Origin: Leifsonia sp. C5G2
GTDB taxonomy: Bacteria; Actinomycetota; Actinomycetes; Actinomycetales; Microbacteriaceae
Direction of reading: 5' to 3'
NCBI RefSeq assembly: GCF_013359685.1
Contig: NZ_JABFMV010000011.1
Span: 1 to 64,000 of the forward strand
Length of the DNA: 64,000 nt
The notes under the pieces are model-generated. The model was given only the letters and a program-made list of their open reading frames with translations, was not told the origin of the DNA and did no database searches. Positions 33,313-41,473 of this stretch are shown piece after piece (within the stretch, counting starts at the first letter, position 1; every line of letters starts with the position of its first letter). The translations under genes were made by a program, and so were the position numbers.

Positions 33313-34181
33313 ACGACCGTGGCGCTGTGAGCGACCGTGGCGCTGTGGGCGACCGGCCGGCGGAGCTGACCGTCGAGGGGCGGAGCATCGGCGTCGCGGT
33401 CGTCCAGTTCGCGCCGGGGGAGGACCGCGTCCACAACCGGGATGTGGTGGCCGGGCTCATCGCGGTCGCCGCCTCGCGCGGTGCCCGGCTGGTCGTGCTG
33501 CCCGAGTACGCGTCGTACTTCACCGACCCGCTCGGGCCTTCGTTCGCCCGCAACGCGGAGCCGCTCGACGGCGAGTTCGTCGGCGGGCTCGCCGCCGCGG
33601 CGCGCGAGCACGGTGTCACGATCGTGGCGGGACTGATCGAGCGCACGGACGAAGCCCGCAAGTTCTCCAACACGCTCGTCGCGGTGGGGGAGTCGGGCGA
33701 TGTGCTGGCGACCTACCGCAAGCAGCACCTGTACGACGCCTTCGGCTCCCGGGAGTCGGAGTGGGTGGTCCCCGGTCCCGTGGACGAGCCGCAGACCTTC
33801 GACGTGGACGGCGTCACCGTCGGTCTGCAGACCTGTTACGACCTGCGCTTCCCGGAGGTCACGCGCCGCCTGGCGGACGCGGGAGCCGACCTCGTCGCGG
33901 TGCCGGCGGAGTGGGTGCGCGGCCCGCTCAAGGAGTTCCACTGGACGACGCTGCTGGCCGCGCGGGCGATCGAGAACACCCTGTACGTCGCCGCGGCGGA
34001 CCATCCGCCGTCGATCGGCGTCGGCGTGAGCGCGATCGTCGACCCGATGGGCGTCACGGTCGCCGGGCTCGGCGAGACGACCGGCGTCGCGGTGGCGGAG
34101 GTGTCGACCGCCCGGATCCGCGAGGTCCGGGAGCGGAACCCCGCACTGGCGCTGCGCCGCTACCGCGTCGTCCCGCGCTGA
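33309..34181 (+). CDS. Carbon-nitrogen hydrolase (nitrilase superfamily amidase)
   Basis: A 290-residue amidase-type enzyme, last gene of the operon. The catalytic triad is visible: Glu in VLPEYASY, Lys in TYRKQHLYDA and Cys in LQTCYDLRFPE, with a further conserved Glu in VPAEWVRGP. The sequence resembles predicted amidases of the Nit/omega-amidase group. The GTG at 33309 overlaps the kinase stop (GTGA). Two more in-frame GTG codons follow at 18-nt intervals (33327, 33345) because the 5' end consists of a tandem repeat encoding (N/S)DRGAV, so the true start is ambiguous. Its stop codon shares a palindrome with the convergent aminotransferase. Confidence 0.88.
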   Translation: MNDRGAVSDRGAVGDRPAELTVEGRSIGVAVVQFAPGEDRVHNRDVVAGLIAVAASRGARLVVLPEYASYFTDPLGPSFARNAEPLDGEFVGGLAAAAREHGVTIVAGLIERTDEARKFSNTLVAVGESGDVLATYRKQHLYDAFGSRESEWVVPGPVDEPQTFDVDGVTVGLQTCYDLRFPEVTRRLADAGADLVAVPAEWVRGPLKEFHWTTLLAARAIENTLYVAAADHPPSIGVGVSAIVDPMGVTVAGLGETTGVAVAEVSTARIREVRERNPALALRRYRVVPR

Positions 34182-34191
34182 CTCAGCGCGG
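34173..34191. terminator. Palindrome spanning two convergent stop codons
   Basis: CCGCGCTGA and TCAGCGCGG form a perfect 19-bp palindrome with a 1-nt centre. The two TGA codons of the convergent nitrilase and aminotransferase genes lie inside the arms. The loop is too short for a usual hairpin in RNA, so terminator function is tentative. Confidence 0.35.
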
Positions 34192-35379
34192 AAGCGACGA
34201 CAGCCTGCGGGCCGCCTCCTCCAGCACCTCGGTGCGCTTGCAGAACGCGAACCGGACGAGAGACGCGGTTCGCGCGGCGTACTCTCCGCGGCTGAACGCG
34301 CCGAGAGGCACGGCGACCACCCCGGCGAGCTCCGGCAGCGTCCGGCACAGCTCCACGGCGTCCGGGAACCCCAGCGGCGCCGCGTCGGCGACGACGAAGT
34401 AGGTGCCGTCGCTCGGGAAGACGCCGAAACCGGCCGAACGCAGGCCGTCGGAGAGGATGTCGCGCTTGTACGCGAGAGCGTCGGCGATGCCGTGGAAGTA
34501 GGCGCCGGGGAGCCGGAGCCCGGCGGCGATCGCCGGCTGGAACGGCGCCCCGTTCACATACGTGAGGAACTGCTTCACAGCGAGCACGGCGGTCACCAGC
34601 GGGGCCGGCGCGGTGAGCCAGCCGACCTTCCAGCCGGTCGTGTTGAAGGTCTTGCCGCCGGACGAGATGGCGACCGTGCGCTCCCGGGCTCCGGGCAGCG
34701 ACTCGATCGGGATGTGCTCCGGCCCGAAGGTCAGGTGCTCGTACACCGAGTCGGTGACGATGACGGCGTCGTGCCGCTCGGCCAGCTCCACGACGACGGA
34801 GAGCGTCTCGCGGTCGAGCACGGCGCCGGTGGGATTGTGCGGAGTGTTCACGAGGATCACCCGCGTCCGGTCGGTCACCGTGTCGCGCAGCCGGTCGAGA
34901 TCGGGGCGGAACGCGGGCGGCTCGAGCGGGACGGTGCGGTGCACGCCGCCGGCGAGGGCGATGACGGCGCCGTACTCGTCGTAGTACGGCTCGAACGTCA
35001 CGACCTCGTCGCCGGGCTCCAGGAGTGCGAGCAGCGTGGCCGCAATGGCCTCCGTGGCGCCCGCGGTCACGAGCACCTCACGGTCGGGGTCGACCTCCAG
35101 CCCGTAGAACCGCTGCTGGTGCTCGGCGACGGCCAGGCGCAGGTCGGGGATGCCCGTTCCGGGCGGGTACTGGTTGTCGCCGCCGCGGATGGCCGCGACC
35201 GCGGCATCGAGCACCTCGGCGGGCCCGTCCTCGTCGGGGAAGCCCTGGCCGAGGTTGATCGCGCCCGTGCGTGCCGCCAGCGCGCTCATCTCGGCGAAGA
35301 TGGTCGGCCGGACGGACCCGTCGGCGCCGAGCAGCCCCGCGCCCTCGGCGGCGCGTCGCCAGGCTCCGGAGATCGTCAT
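34183..35379 (-). CDS. PLP-dependent class I/II aminotransferase
   Basis: A 398-residue fold-type I aminotransferase. Recognisable are INLGQGFPDEDGP near the N-terminus, the cofactor-contacting TAGATEAIAAT, LVNTPHNPTGAV, VTDSVYEHL, the Schiff-base Lys in ISSGGKTFNTTGWKVGW and the substrate-carboxylate Arg in SLVRFAFCK. This pattern fits the kynurenine/methionine/succinyldiaminopimelate aminotransferase group; the exact substrate cannot be told. ATG at 35379 is chosen over one 12 codons upstream because the family begins near there. It is divergent from the HtrA-type gene. Confidence 0.88.
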   Translation of the reverse strand: MTISGAWRRAAEGAGLLGADGSVRPTIFAEMSALAARTGAINLGQGFPDEDGPAEVLDAAVAAIRGGDNQYPPGTGIPDLRLAVAEHQQRFYGLEVDPDREVLVTAGATEAIAATLLALLEPGDEVVTFEPYYDEYGAVIALAGGVHRTVPLEPPAFRPDLDRLRDTVTDRTRVILVNTPHNPTGAVLDRETLSVVVELAERHDAVIVTDSVYEHLTFGPEHIPIESLPGARERTVAISSGGKTFNTTGWKVGWLTAPAPLVTAVLAVKQFLTYVNGAPFQPAIAAGLRLPGAYFHGIADALAYKRDILSDGLRSAGFGVFPSDGTYFVVADAAPLGFPDAVELCRTLPELAGVVAVPLGAFSRGEYAARTASLVRFAFCKRTEVLEEAARRLSSLPR

Positions 35380-35492
35380 GGATCCACCGTACGGCCTTAC
35401 TCCCACCTCACCCATCGGTTACGTTGTGGAGAGTCATCGACTTGCAGAAGGTCGTCCACAGCATCGGGAAAGAGAACGCTCAGGTTGGCATC

Positions 35493-35511
35493 CCAAGCTG
35501 TTCGTGCTTGG
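35493..35511 (+). promoter_or_regulatory. 5'-leader hairpin abutting the ribosome binding site
   Basis: CCAAGC and GCTTGG pair around a 7-nt loop and end exactly before AAGGAG (35512-35517), the ribosome site of the HtrA-type gene. It may keep the site accessible or modulate translation; no function is shown. Confidence 0.35.
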
Positions 35512-35524
35512 AAGGAGCAACACC

Positions 35525-37216
35525 ATGACCGACACCCCGAACACTCCGGAGCCCGCGAAGCCCCAGCATGACGCCGACACCGACGCGGTCGTGGATGCTG
35601 CCGGCACCGAGCAGGCCCCCTCCGCCGAGACGGCGGCCCCCCAGCACACCGAGAGCGCCGCTCAGGACACCGCGTCGCAGCCGACCGCGGTGCAGCCGAC
35701 GGTCCCGCAGCCGACGGTCCCGCAGCAGCCGGTCGACCACCAGCCGACCGTGCCGCAGCCCGCGCCGGTGCAGCCGGGAGCGCAGCACACCCAGCCCACC
35801 CAGCCCGTGCACCCGCAGCCCTACGGCCAGCCGTACGGGCAGCAGCCGAACTACGGCGGCGGCTCCTTCGGCCAGCCGTCCGGATACGGCCAGCAGCCGT
35901 ACGCGCCGAACGGGCACCAGCAGGCCTACGCCGCGGCCCCCGGCACCCCGGGCGCCCCCGGCGCCGCCCCGGCCCAGAAGCCCGCCAAGCGCGGCAACAC
36001 CGGCCTCATCATCGCGACGCTCGCGATCGGCGCACTCGTCGGCGGCATCGCCGGCGCCGGCGCCGGGGTCGGCCTCTACGCCGCCACCAACGGCGGCAAC
36101 GCCACCATCAAGACGGTGTCGGGCCCGCAGAACATCACGGTCAACGACTCCAACAACGCCACGACGGTCACCGCCGTCGCCGCGAAGGCCTCGCCGAGTG
36201 TCGTGACCATCTCGGTCAGCGCGTCCAGCTCGGGCGGCACCGGCTCCGGCATCGTCCTGACCAGCGACGGCTACGTGCTCACCAACACGCACGTCGTCAC
36301 GCTCGACGGCCAGGCGTCGAACGTCAGCATCACGGTGACCGACAACGACGGCAAGATCTACACCGCGAAGCTCGTCGGCACCGACCCGACCACCGACCTC
36401 GCCGTGATCAAGCTCGACAAGGCCTCCGGGCTCACCCCGATGAGCTGGGGCGACTCCGGCAAGCTGAACGTCGGGAGCACGACGGTCGCCATCGGCGCCC
36501 CGCTCGGCCTCTCCGGCACGGTCACCGACGGCATCGTCTCCGCGCTCAACCGCAGCATCAGCATCGCGTCGTCCGCCGCGCCGAAGGGCGACTCCAACAG
36601 CGACGGCAACGGCAATGGGAACGACAACGGCCAGAACCCGTTCAACTTCGACTTCCCCGGACAGGGCGGACAGCAGCAGCAACAGCAGCAGTCCCAGGGC
36701 ACGATCTCGCTGCCGGTCATCCAGACCGACGCGTCCATCAACCCCGGCAACTCGGGCGGCGCGCTGCTGAACGACAAGGGCCAGCTGATCGGCGTCAACG
36801 TCGCCATCGCGAGCGCCGGCGGCTCCAGCACCGACGGCTCCCAGTCGGGCAGCATCGGCGTCGGCTTCGCCATCCCGTCGAACCTCGCGAAGCGCATCTC
36901 CGACGAGATCATCAAGAACGGATCCGCCAGCCACGGCCTGCTCGGGGCTTCGGTCGCCGATGCGAGCAGCGACAGCAACGCGACGACGGTCGGCGCGCTG
37001 ATCAAGAACGTCACGTCGGGCGGCGCCGCGGCGGACGCGGGCCTCAAGGCCGGTGACGTCGTGGTGAACTTCGCCGGCTCGCCGATCACCGACGCGACCG
37101 ACCTGACCGCCCAGGTGCGGGCGCAGGCGGCCGGCGCGAAGGTGGACCTCACGTACATCCGCGGCGGTCAGACCAAGACCGCCTCGGTGACGCTGGGCTC
37201 GCTTCCCGCCCAGTGA
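35525..37216 (+). CDS. HtrA/DegP-like trypsin-fold serine protease with PDZ domain
   Basis: A 563-residue membrane-anchored protease. The cytoplasmic N-terminal 155 residues are Pro/Gln/Thr-rich. A single membrane helix lies at about 160-185 (GLIIATLAIGALVGGIAGA). The protease domain carries the triad His (LTNTHVVTL), Asp (PTTDLAVIKLD) and Ser (NPGNSGGALLN). Between Asp and Ser sits a low-complexity insert of about 40 residues (Asn/Gly/Asp repeats, then a run of seven Gln). A PDZ domain fills the last 95 residues (GAAADAGLKAGDVVVNF). ATG 35525 is preceded by AAGGAG. The family degrades or chaperones misfolded exported proteins. Confidence 0.92.
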   Translation: MTDTPNTPEPAKPQHDADTDAVVDAAGTEQAPSAETAAPQHTESAAQDTASQPTAVQPTVPQPTVPQQPVDHQPTVPQPAPVQPGAQHTQPTQPVHPQPYGQPYGQQPNYGGGSFGQPSGYGQQPYAPNGHQQAYAAAPGTPGAPGAAPAQKPAKRGNTGLIIATLAIGALVGGIAGAGAGVGLYAATNGGNATIKTVSGPQNITVNDSNNATTVTAVAAKASPSVVTISVSASSSGGTGSGIVLTSDGYVLTNTHVVTLDGQASNVSITVTDNDGKIYTAKLVGTDPTTDLAVIKLDKASGLTPMSWGDSGKLNVGSTTVAIGAPLGLSGTVTDGIVSALNRSISIASSAAPKGDSNSDGNGNGNDNGQNPFNFDFPGQGGQQQQQQQSQGTISLPVIQTDASINPGNSGGALLNDKGQLIGVNVAIASAGGSSTDGSQSGSIGVGFAIPSNLAKRISDEIIKNGSASHGLLGASVADASSDSNATTVGALIKNVTSGGAAADAGLKAGDVVVNFAGSPITDATDLTAQVRAQAAGAKVDLTYIRGGQTKTASVTLGSLPAQ

Positions 37217-37230
37217 CCCGGAAGCGCTGA

Positions 37231-37262
37231 GAGGGCCGTCCCGCCGACGCGGGGCGGCCCTC
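37231..37262 (+). terminator. Hairpin terminator of the HtrA-type gene
   Basis: Arms 37231-37244 and 37249-37262 pair at 13 of 14 positions around a CGAC loop, 15 nt after the stop codon. No T-run follows. Confidence 0.65.
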
Positions 37263-37334
37263 CGCCGTTCCTCCCGGGCTCGTCGCAGGGGCGGCTGGTA
37301 GGCTCGACGCCGACCCGTACGACCGAAGGATCAG

Positions 37335-38378
37335 ATGCCGGACCCCGCCGTGAACACCCTCCCCGGTGTCTCGTACGTGATGCCCGTGCTCAACGAGGTC
37401 ACCCACGTCCGGGCAGCGGTCGACAGCCTGCTCGAACAGGACTACGCGGGCCCGTTCGAGGTGACGATCGCCCTCGGTCCCAGCATGGACGGCACCACCG
37501 AGCTGGTCGAAGAGCTGGCGGCGGTGGACGACCGCATCCGGGTCGTGGACAACGTCGTCGGCTCGACGCCCGCCGGGCTCAACCTGGCCATCCGCGAATC
37601 GCAGTACCCGATCGTGATCCGTGTCGACGCCCACAGCGTCCTGCCGCCCGAGTACGCCCGCATCGCGGTCGAGACCATGCTCGAGACCGGCGCCGACAAC
37701 GTCGGCGGCCTGATGGACGCGCAGGGCACCACCGACTTCGAGCGCGCCGTCGCGCGGGCCTACGGCAGCCGGGTCGGCCTCGGCGGCACCAAGCTCCACG
37801 TCGGCGGCGAGGCCGGCCCGGCCGAGACCGTGTACCTCGGCGTCTTCCGCCGCGACCGCCTGCTCCAGGTCGGGCTGTTCGACGAGGAGATCAAGCGCGG
37901 GCAGGACTGGGAGCTCAACCGCCGCATCCGGACGGCGGGCGGCACCGTGTGGTTCACACCGCGGCTCAAGGTGACGTACCGCCCGCGGCCCAACCTGTAC
38001 CGTCTGGCGCGGCAGTTCTTCTCCACCGGCATCTGGCGCGGCGAGCTCGCGCGCCGGTTCCCGGCGTCGAACGGCCTGCGCTACTTCGCACCGCCGGTCA
38101 TGGTGATCGGCGTCACCGTCGGAACCCTGCTCGGCATCGCCGGGATCGTGCAGGCCGCCCTCGGTGCGACCCCGTGGCTGCTCTGGGGCTTCGCCGCGCC
38201 GCTGCTGTACCTCGTGATCGTGGTCGTCTCGGCCCTGGTCTGGGGCCGCCGCGACGGTTTTCGCCCGTTCCTGTGGTTTCTCGTAGTCTTGCCGTGCATC
38301 CACTTCAGCTGGGGGATCGGCTTCGTCCTCGGATACCTGTCGCTCACCCGCAACATCACAGCCCACACGGGAAGGTAG
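37335..38378 (+). CDS. Family 2 glycosyltransferase (ExoA-like, membrane)
   Basis: A 347-residue GT2 enzyme. The GT-A domain shows VSYVMPVLNEVTHVRAAVDSL at the start, a metal-binding VIRVDAHS and GQDWELNRRIR with the likely catalytic Asp. Three C-terminal hydrophobic helices (about 250-275, 280-305 and 315-337) anchor it in the membrane. It resembles succinoglycan ExoA-type transferases. ATG 37335 follows a GAAGGATC ribosome site; TAGGCT at 37299 may be its -10. It heads a three-gene unit with a CDP-alcohol phosphotransferase and a second GT2, suggesting a cell-surface glycopolymer. Confidence 0.87.
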   Translation: MPDPAVNTLPGVSYVMPVLNEVTHVRAAVDSLLEQDYAGPFEVTIALGPSMDGTTELVEELAAVDDRIRVVDNVVGSTPAGLNLAIRESQYPIVIRVDAHSVLPPEYARIAVETMLETGADNVGGLMDAQGTTDFERAVARAYGSRVGLGGTKLHVGGEAGPAETVYLGVFRRDRLLQVGLFDEEIKRGQDWELNRRIRTAGGTVWFTPRLKVTYRPRPNLYRLARQFFSTGIWRGELARRFPASNGLRYFAPPVMVIGVTVGTLLGIAGIVQAALGATPWLLWGFAAPLLYLVIVVVSALVWGRRDGFRPFLWFLVVLPCIHFSWGIGFVLGYLSLTRNITAHTGR

Positions 38379-38380
38379 GC

Positions 38381-39199
38381 ATGTCCGCACCCGGAGCAGC
38401 CGCACACGGCGCCCGTCCCACCTCCATCGCCGAGCTCCGGGCCGTCGCCCAGCCGCCGGAGGTGCGCGGACGCCGCAACGCCGAGCACTGGACCGCGTCT
38501 CTGTACCTGCGCAACCTCTCGCCGTACCTGACCTGGTTCCTGCTGAAGACCTCGATCTCGGCGAACGGCGTCACGGGCCTCATGATCCTGACGGGATGGG
38601 CGACCGCGGCATCGCTGCTGATCCCCGGCATCGCGGGCGCCGCGCTCGCGCTGGTGCTCGGCCAGCTGCAGATGCTCGTCGACTGCTGCGACGGCGAGGT
38701 GGCCCGCTGGCGCGGAACATCGTCGCCCGCGGGCATCTTCCTCGACAACGTCGGCCACTACACGACGGAGACCCTGATCGCCATCGTGCTCGGCATCCGC
38801 GCGGCCGGGTATCCGTTCCAGGCGCCGGAGGACTACCTCTGTACCAACCTCGGCACCCTGCTGGCGCTCGTGATCGTGCTCAACAAGGCGCTCAACGACA
38901 TGGTGCGCGTCGCGCGGGCGAATGCGGGCCTGCCGAAGCTGGCGGACACGCAGTCGGAGTACGCGCCGACCCACGGCGTGGTGGCCACGCTGCGCCGCGC
39001 CGCCCGGTTCCTGCCGTTCCACCGGCTGTACCACTCGGTCGAGCTGACCATCCTGATCTTCGTGTTCTCGATCGTCGGGCTGTTCATCGGGTCCACCCTG
39101 GCCGACCGCATCCTGCTGTGCGCCCTCGTGCCGCTGTCGATCCTGGCGCTGATCGGCCACTTCGTGACCATCATGGCGTCGCGGCGGGTCCGTGGCTGA
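38381..39199 (+). CDS. CDP-alcohol phosphatidyltransferase family protein (D-to-H variant)
   Basis: A 272-residue membrane protein of the family that transfers a phospho-alcohol from a CDP donor. The signature DxxDGxxAR-x8-GxxxDxxxD is present as D101, D104, G105, A108-R109, G118, D122, but the last Asp, thought to be the catalytic base, is His (H126, in LDNVGHYTTE). About six hydrophobic helices are visible. I recall His-containing relatives in other actinobacteria, so this may be a distinct subfamily with a different acceptor. ATG lies 3 nt after the first GT2 stop and the end overlaps the second GT2 gene by 8 nt. A polymer-linkage role is inferred. Confidence 0.87.
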   Translation: MSAPGAAAHGARPTSIAELRAVAQPPEVRGRRNAEHWTASLYLRNLSPYLTWFLLKTSISANGVTGLMILTGWATAASLLIPGIAGAALALVLGQLQMLVDCCDGEVARWRGTSSPAGIFLDNVGHYTTETLIAIVLGIRAAGYPFQAPEDYLCTNLGTLLALVIVLNKALNDMVRVARANAGLPKLADTQSEYAPTHGVVATLRRAARFLPFHRLYHSVELTILIFVFSIVGLFIGSTLADRILLCALVPLSILALIGHFVTIMASRRVRG

Positions 39200-40076
39200 G
39201 CTGCCGGCCGTCGCGGTCGTGGTGCTCACGCAGGGCGCCAGGCCGGTGGAGCTGCGCCGCGGCGTGGACTCGGTGCTCGCGCAGCACGGCGTGACCACCG
39301 ACATCGTCGTGGTCGGCAACGGCTGGGATCCGGCGACGTCCGACCCCGCGCTGCCCGACGGCGTGCGCACCCTCGCGCTGCCGGAGAACGTCGGCATCCC
39401 GGCCGGCCGCAACGCGGGCGTTCCGCTCGTGGCGGGGGAGTGGCTGTTCTTCCTCGACGACGACGCCGACATCCCGTCGCCCGCGTTCCTGGCCGACGCG
39501 GTCGCGAAGCTGCAGGCGGATCCGGGCATCGGGATGCTGCAGCCGCGCCTGCGGGTGCCGGGCGGCGCCCCGTCGCCGAGGCGCTGGATCCCGCGCATCC
39601 GCAAGGGCGACCCGGAACGCTCCAGCAACGTGTTCGCCGTGCTGGAGGCGGCGGTGGTGCTGCCCCGGGAGGTCTTCGAGCGCGCCGGCGGCTGGGCGGA
39701 TCCGTTCTTCTACGCGCACGAGGGCATCGATCTGGCCTGGAAGGTCTGGGACCAGGGCCGGCGTGTCTGGTACGCGGGCGACCTGGTGGCGGAGCACCCG
39801 TCCGTCTCGCCGACCCGGCACTCGTACTACTACCGCCTGAACGCGCGGAACCGGGTCTGGCTCGCCCGCCGCAACCTGCCGGCCGTGCTCATCCCGCTCT
39901 ACGTCGGGTCGTGGACCGGCATCCAGCTGCTCCGCTGGTTCCGCAAGCCCGCGGTGCTGCGCGCCTGGTTCGGCGGCTGGGCGGAGGGCTGGCGCGCCGA
40001 CCCGGGCGAGCGCCGCCCGCTCCGCTGGCGCACCGTCCTCCGCATGACCGCTGCGGGACGCCCGCCGGTCATCTGA
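39192..40076 (+). CDS. Family 2 glycosyltransferase
   Basis: A 294-residue GT2 enzyme. The start AVAVVVLTQGARPVELRRGVDSV and the metal-binding LDDDADIPSP define the GT-A fold; YAHEGIDLAWKVW carries the probable catalytic acid region and HSYYYRLNARNRVWLARRN a basic, membrane-associated tail, resembling rhamnosyltransferase-type GT2 proteins. The GTG start overlaps the upstream gene by 8 nt. Last gene of the three-gene unit; a clear hairpin follows. Confidence 0.87.
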   Translation: MAELPAVAVVVLTQGARPVELRRGVDSVLAQHGVTTDIVVVGNGWDPATSDPALPDGVRTLALPENVGIPAGRNAGVPLVAGEWLFFLDDDADIPSPAFLADAVAKLQADPGIGMLQPRLRVPGGAPSPRRWIPRIRKGDPERSSNVFAVLEAAVVLPREVFERAGGWADPFFYAHEGIDLAWKVWDQGRRVWYAGDLVAEHPSVSPTRHSYYYRLNARNRVWLARRNLPAVLIPLYVGSWTGIQLLRWFRKPAVLRAWFGGWAEGWRADPGERRPLRWRTVLRMTAAGRPPVI

Positions 40077-40095
40077 GCAGCTTTCGCCCGCTCGC

Positions 40096-40122
40096 CGAGT
40101 GGTGACACGATGTCACCACTCG
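40096..40122. terminator. Hairpin terminator, repeat family 2
   Basis: Perfect 12-bp arms (40096-40107 and 40111-40122, CGAGTGGTGACA) surround a 3-nt loop between the convergent GT2 and EcsC genes. With the following GAGTAA/TTACTC segment near 40139-40144 it matches the element at 82-141. Confidence 0.7.
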
Positions 40123-40138
40123 CCCGACTTAACCGCGG

Positions 40139-41074
40139 TTACTCACCACTCGCGGCGCGGAGGTCGTCCTCGGCGGGCGGGAGCGCGAGGAGTTCGGGCG
40201 CGGGCTTGGTGCGTCGGGGCACGGCCGAACCCAGCGCCTTCCCGACGCGGGCGGCGCGCTCGCCCGTCGCCCGGCCGAGGCGCACCATGCCGCCGCCCGT
40301 CGCCGAGCCGAGCCGCCGGACCGCGCCGGGGCCCTCGACGGGAGCGAGTGCCTCCGGGATGACGAGCGGCGCGGGCCCGAAGGCCAGCCGGGCGTTCTGC
40401 ACGACGCGGCGGCCGAGGATGTTGTTCCCGGCCCCGCCGATGACCGCGCCCACCCCGAACGGGATCGCCCGGGCCAGCATGCTCGCACCGCCGCGCACCG
40501 CGAAGTGCCGGATGAACGTGCTCTTCAGCTTGTCGACGAGCGGCCCGACCACCATCGCCGGGAGGCTGGAGGTCACGAGTTCGCCCCAGTACGCCGTGCG
40601 CGTCACACCACCGCCGCCGAACTGCCCGGCGAGCTGACGCACCAGGTCGGAGCCCTCGCGGCCCAGCATCATGGTGAGCACCAGCGCCCTCGCGCGCTCC
40701 GGGTCGTCGACCGCGATGCCGTGCAGCTCGCTCATCGACTGGGCGTAGAGCGCCGTCGCCTCCAGGAAGGCGGCGGTCTCCACGCCGGAGAGGGCCAGGG
40801 TCACACCCGTCCCGATGGCGGGGATGACGGCCGTCGCACCGACTGCGGCACCTCCGCTCGTCACAGCGGCGACGTAGCGCCGCTCCAGCACGCGAGCGAG
40901 CTCGTCGGCGGTGGCGTCGGGGTGCCGGCGCCGGATGCTGCGCAGGTGCGCGAGCACCACGGGACGCTGGATGGCGAGGACGCGGTCCAGCGTCGCATCG
41001 AGGGCGCGCGGGGTGTCCCCGCCCTGCGCAGGGCCTCCGGTGACGGAGATGATCGGTTGCTGCTTCTTGGCCAT
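40139..41074 (-). CDS. EcsC family protein
   Basis: A 311-residue protein with the EcsC-type helical membrane-associated region: AAVGATAVIPAIGTGVTLALSGVE followed by FLEATALYAQSMSELHG (about 80-120), then a glycine-rich second hydrophobic stretch (FGVGAVIGGAGNNILGRRVV). The tail after about residue 230 is basic and Pro/Ala-rich. EcsC proteins accompany an ABC exporter in Bacillus, but the biochemical role is unknown. GTG at 41080 is an alternative start. It converges on the glycosyltransferase unit. Confidence 0.8.
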   Translation of the reverse strand: MAKKQQPIISVTGGPAQGGDTPRALDATLDRVLAIQRPVVLAHLRSIRRRHPDATADELARVLERRYVAAVTSGGAAVGATAVIPAIGTGVTLALSGVETAAFLEATALYAQSMSELHGIAVDDPERARALVLTMMLGREGSDLVRQLAGQFGGGGVTRTAYWGELVTSSLPAMVVGPLVDKLKSTFIRHFAVRGGASMLARAIPFGVGAVIGGAGNNILGRRVVQNARLAFGPAPLVIPEALAPVEGPGAVRRLGSATGGGMVRLGRATGERAARVGKALGSAVPRRTKPAPELLALPPAEDDLRAASGE

Positions 41075-41149
41075 CCCCACAGAGTGTAGGCCGCTCCGCC
41101 GCGGTGTCGACGCCTGCCGGGCGGGCTCGCGGGGAGCCCCCAGGATGCG

Positions 41150-41464
41150 TCAGGCCTTGGAGCGGCGGGACCGGCGCTTGCGCTCGGCCAGGAACTCCTG
41201 CGCGCCGAGCACGCGGACGCCCTCGGGGAGGTGCTCCCGCGTGATGTCCTTCGTCAGGGAGGCGACGTCGGTGCCGAGCACTGCGGCGATCCGGACGATC
41301 GTGAGCAGGCTGGGATTGGCGTTGCCGCGCTCGATCTTGCCGTAGTTGGTGACGTGCATGGCGGCGAGGCTGGCGATCGCCTCCTGGCTGAGGCCCAGCA
41401 GGACGCGTGCCAGACGGATGCGCTCGCCGAGCAGCTTGGCCGCCGGTTCGACCGTGTTGTTCAT
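41150..41464 (-). CDS. XRE-family helix-turn-helix regulator
   Basis: A 104-residue protein with one Cro/CI-type HTH at about 12-65: LGERIRLARVLLGLSQEAIA, then MHVTNYGKIERGNANPSLLTIVRIAAVLG, which gives the canonical five-helix pattern. The C-terminal 25 residues are strongly basic (ERKRRSRRSKA). ATG at 41464 is preferred to an upstream ATG, which would add residues unlike the family. Repeats upstream of the start (41474 and 41544) could be its own operator. Confidence 0.85.
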   Translation of the reverse strand: MNNTVEPAAKLLGERIRLARVLLGLSQEAIASLAAMHVTNYGKIERGNANPSLLTIVRIAAVLGTDVASLTKDITREHLPEGVRVLGAQEFLAERKRRSRRSKA

Positions 41465-41473
41465 GCTCCCAGT

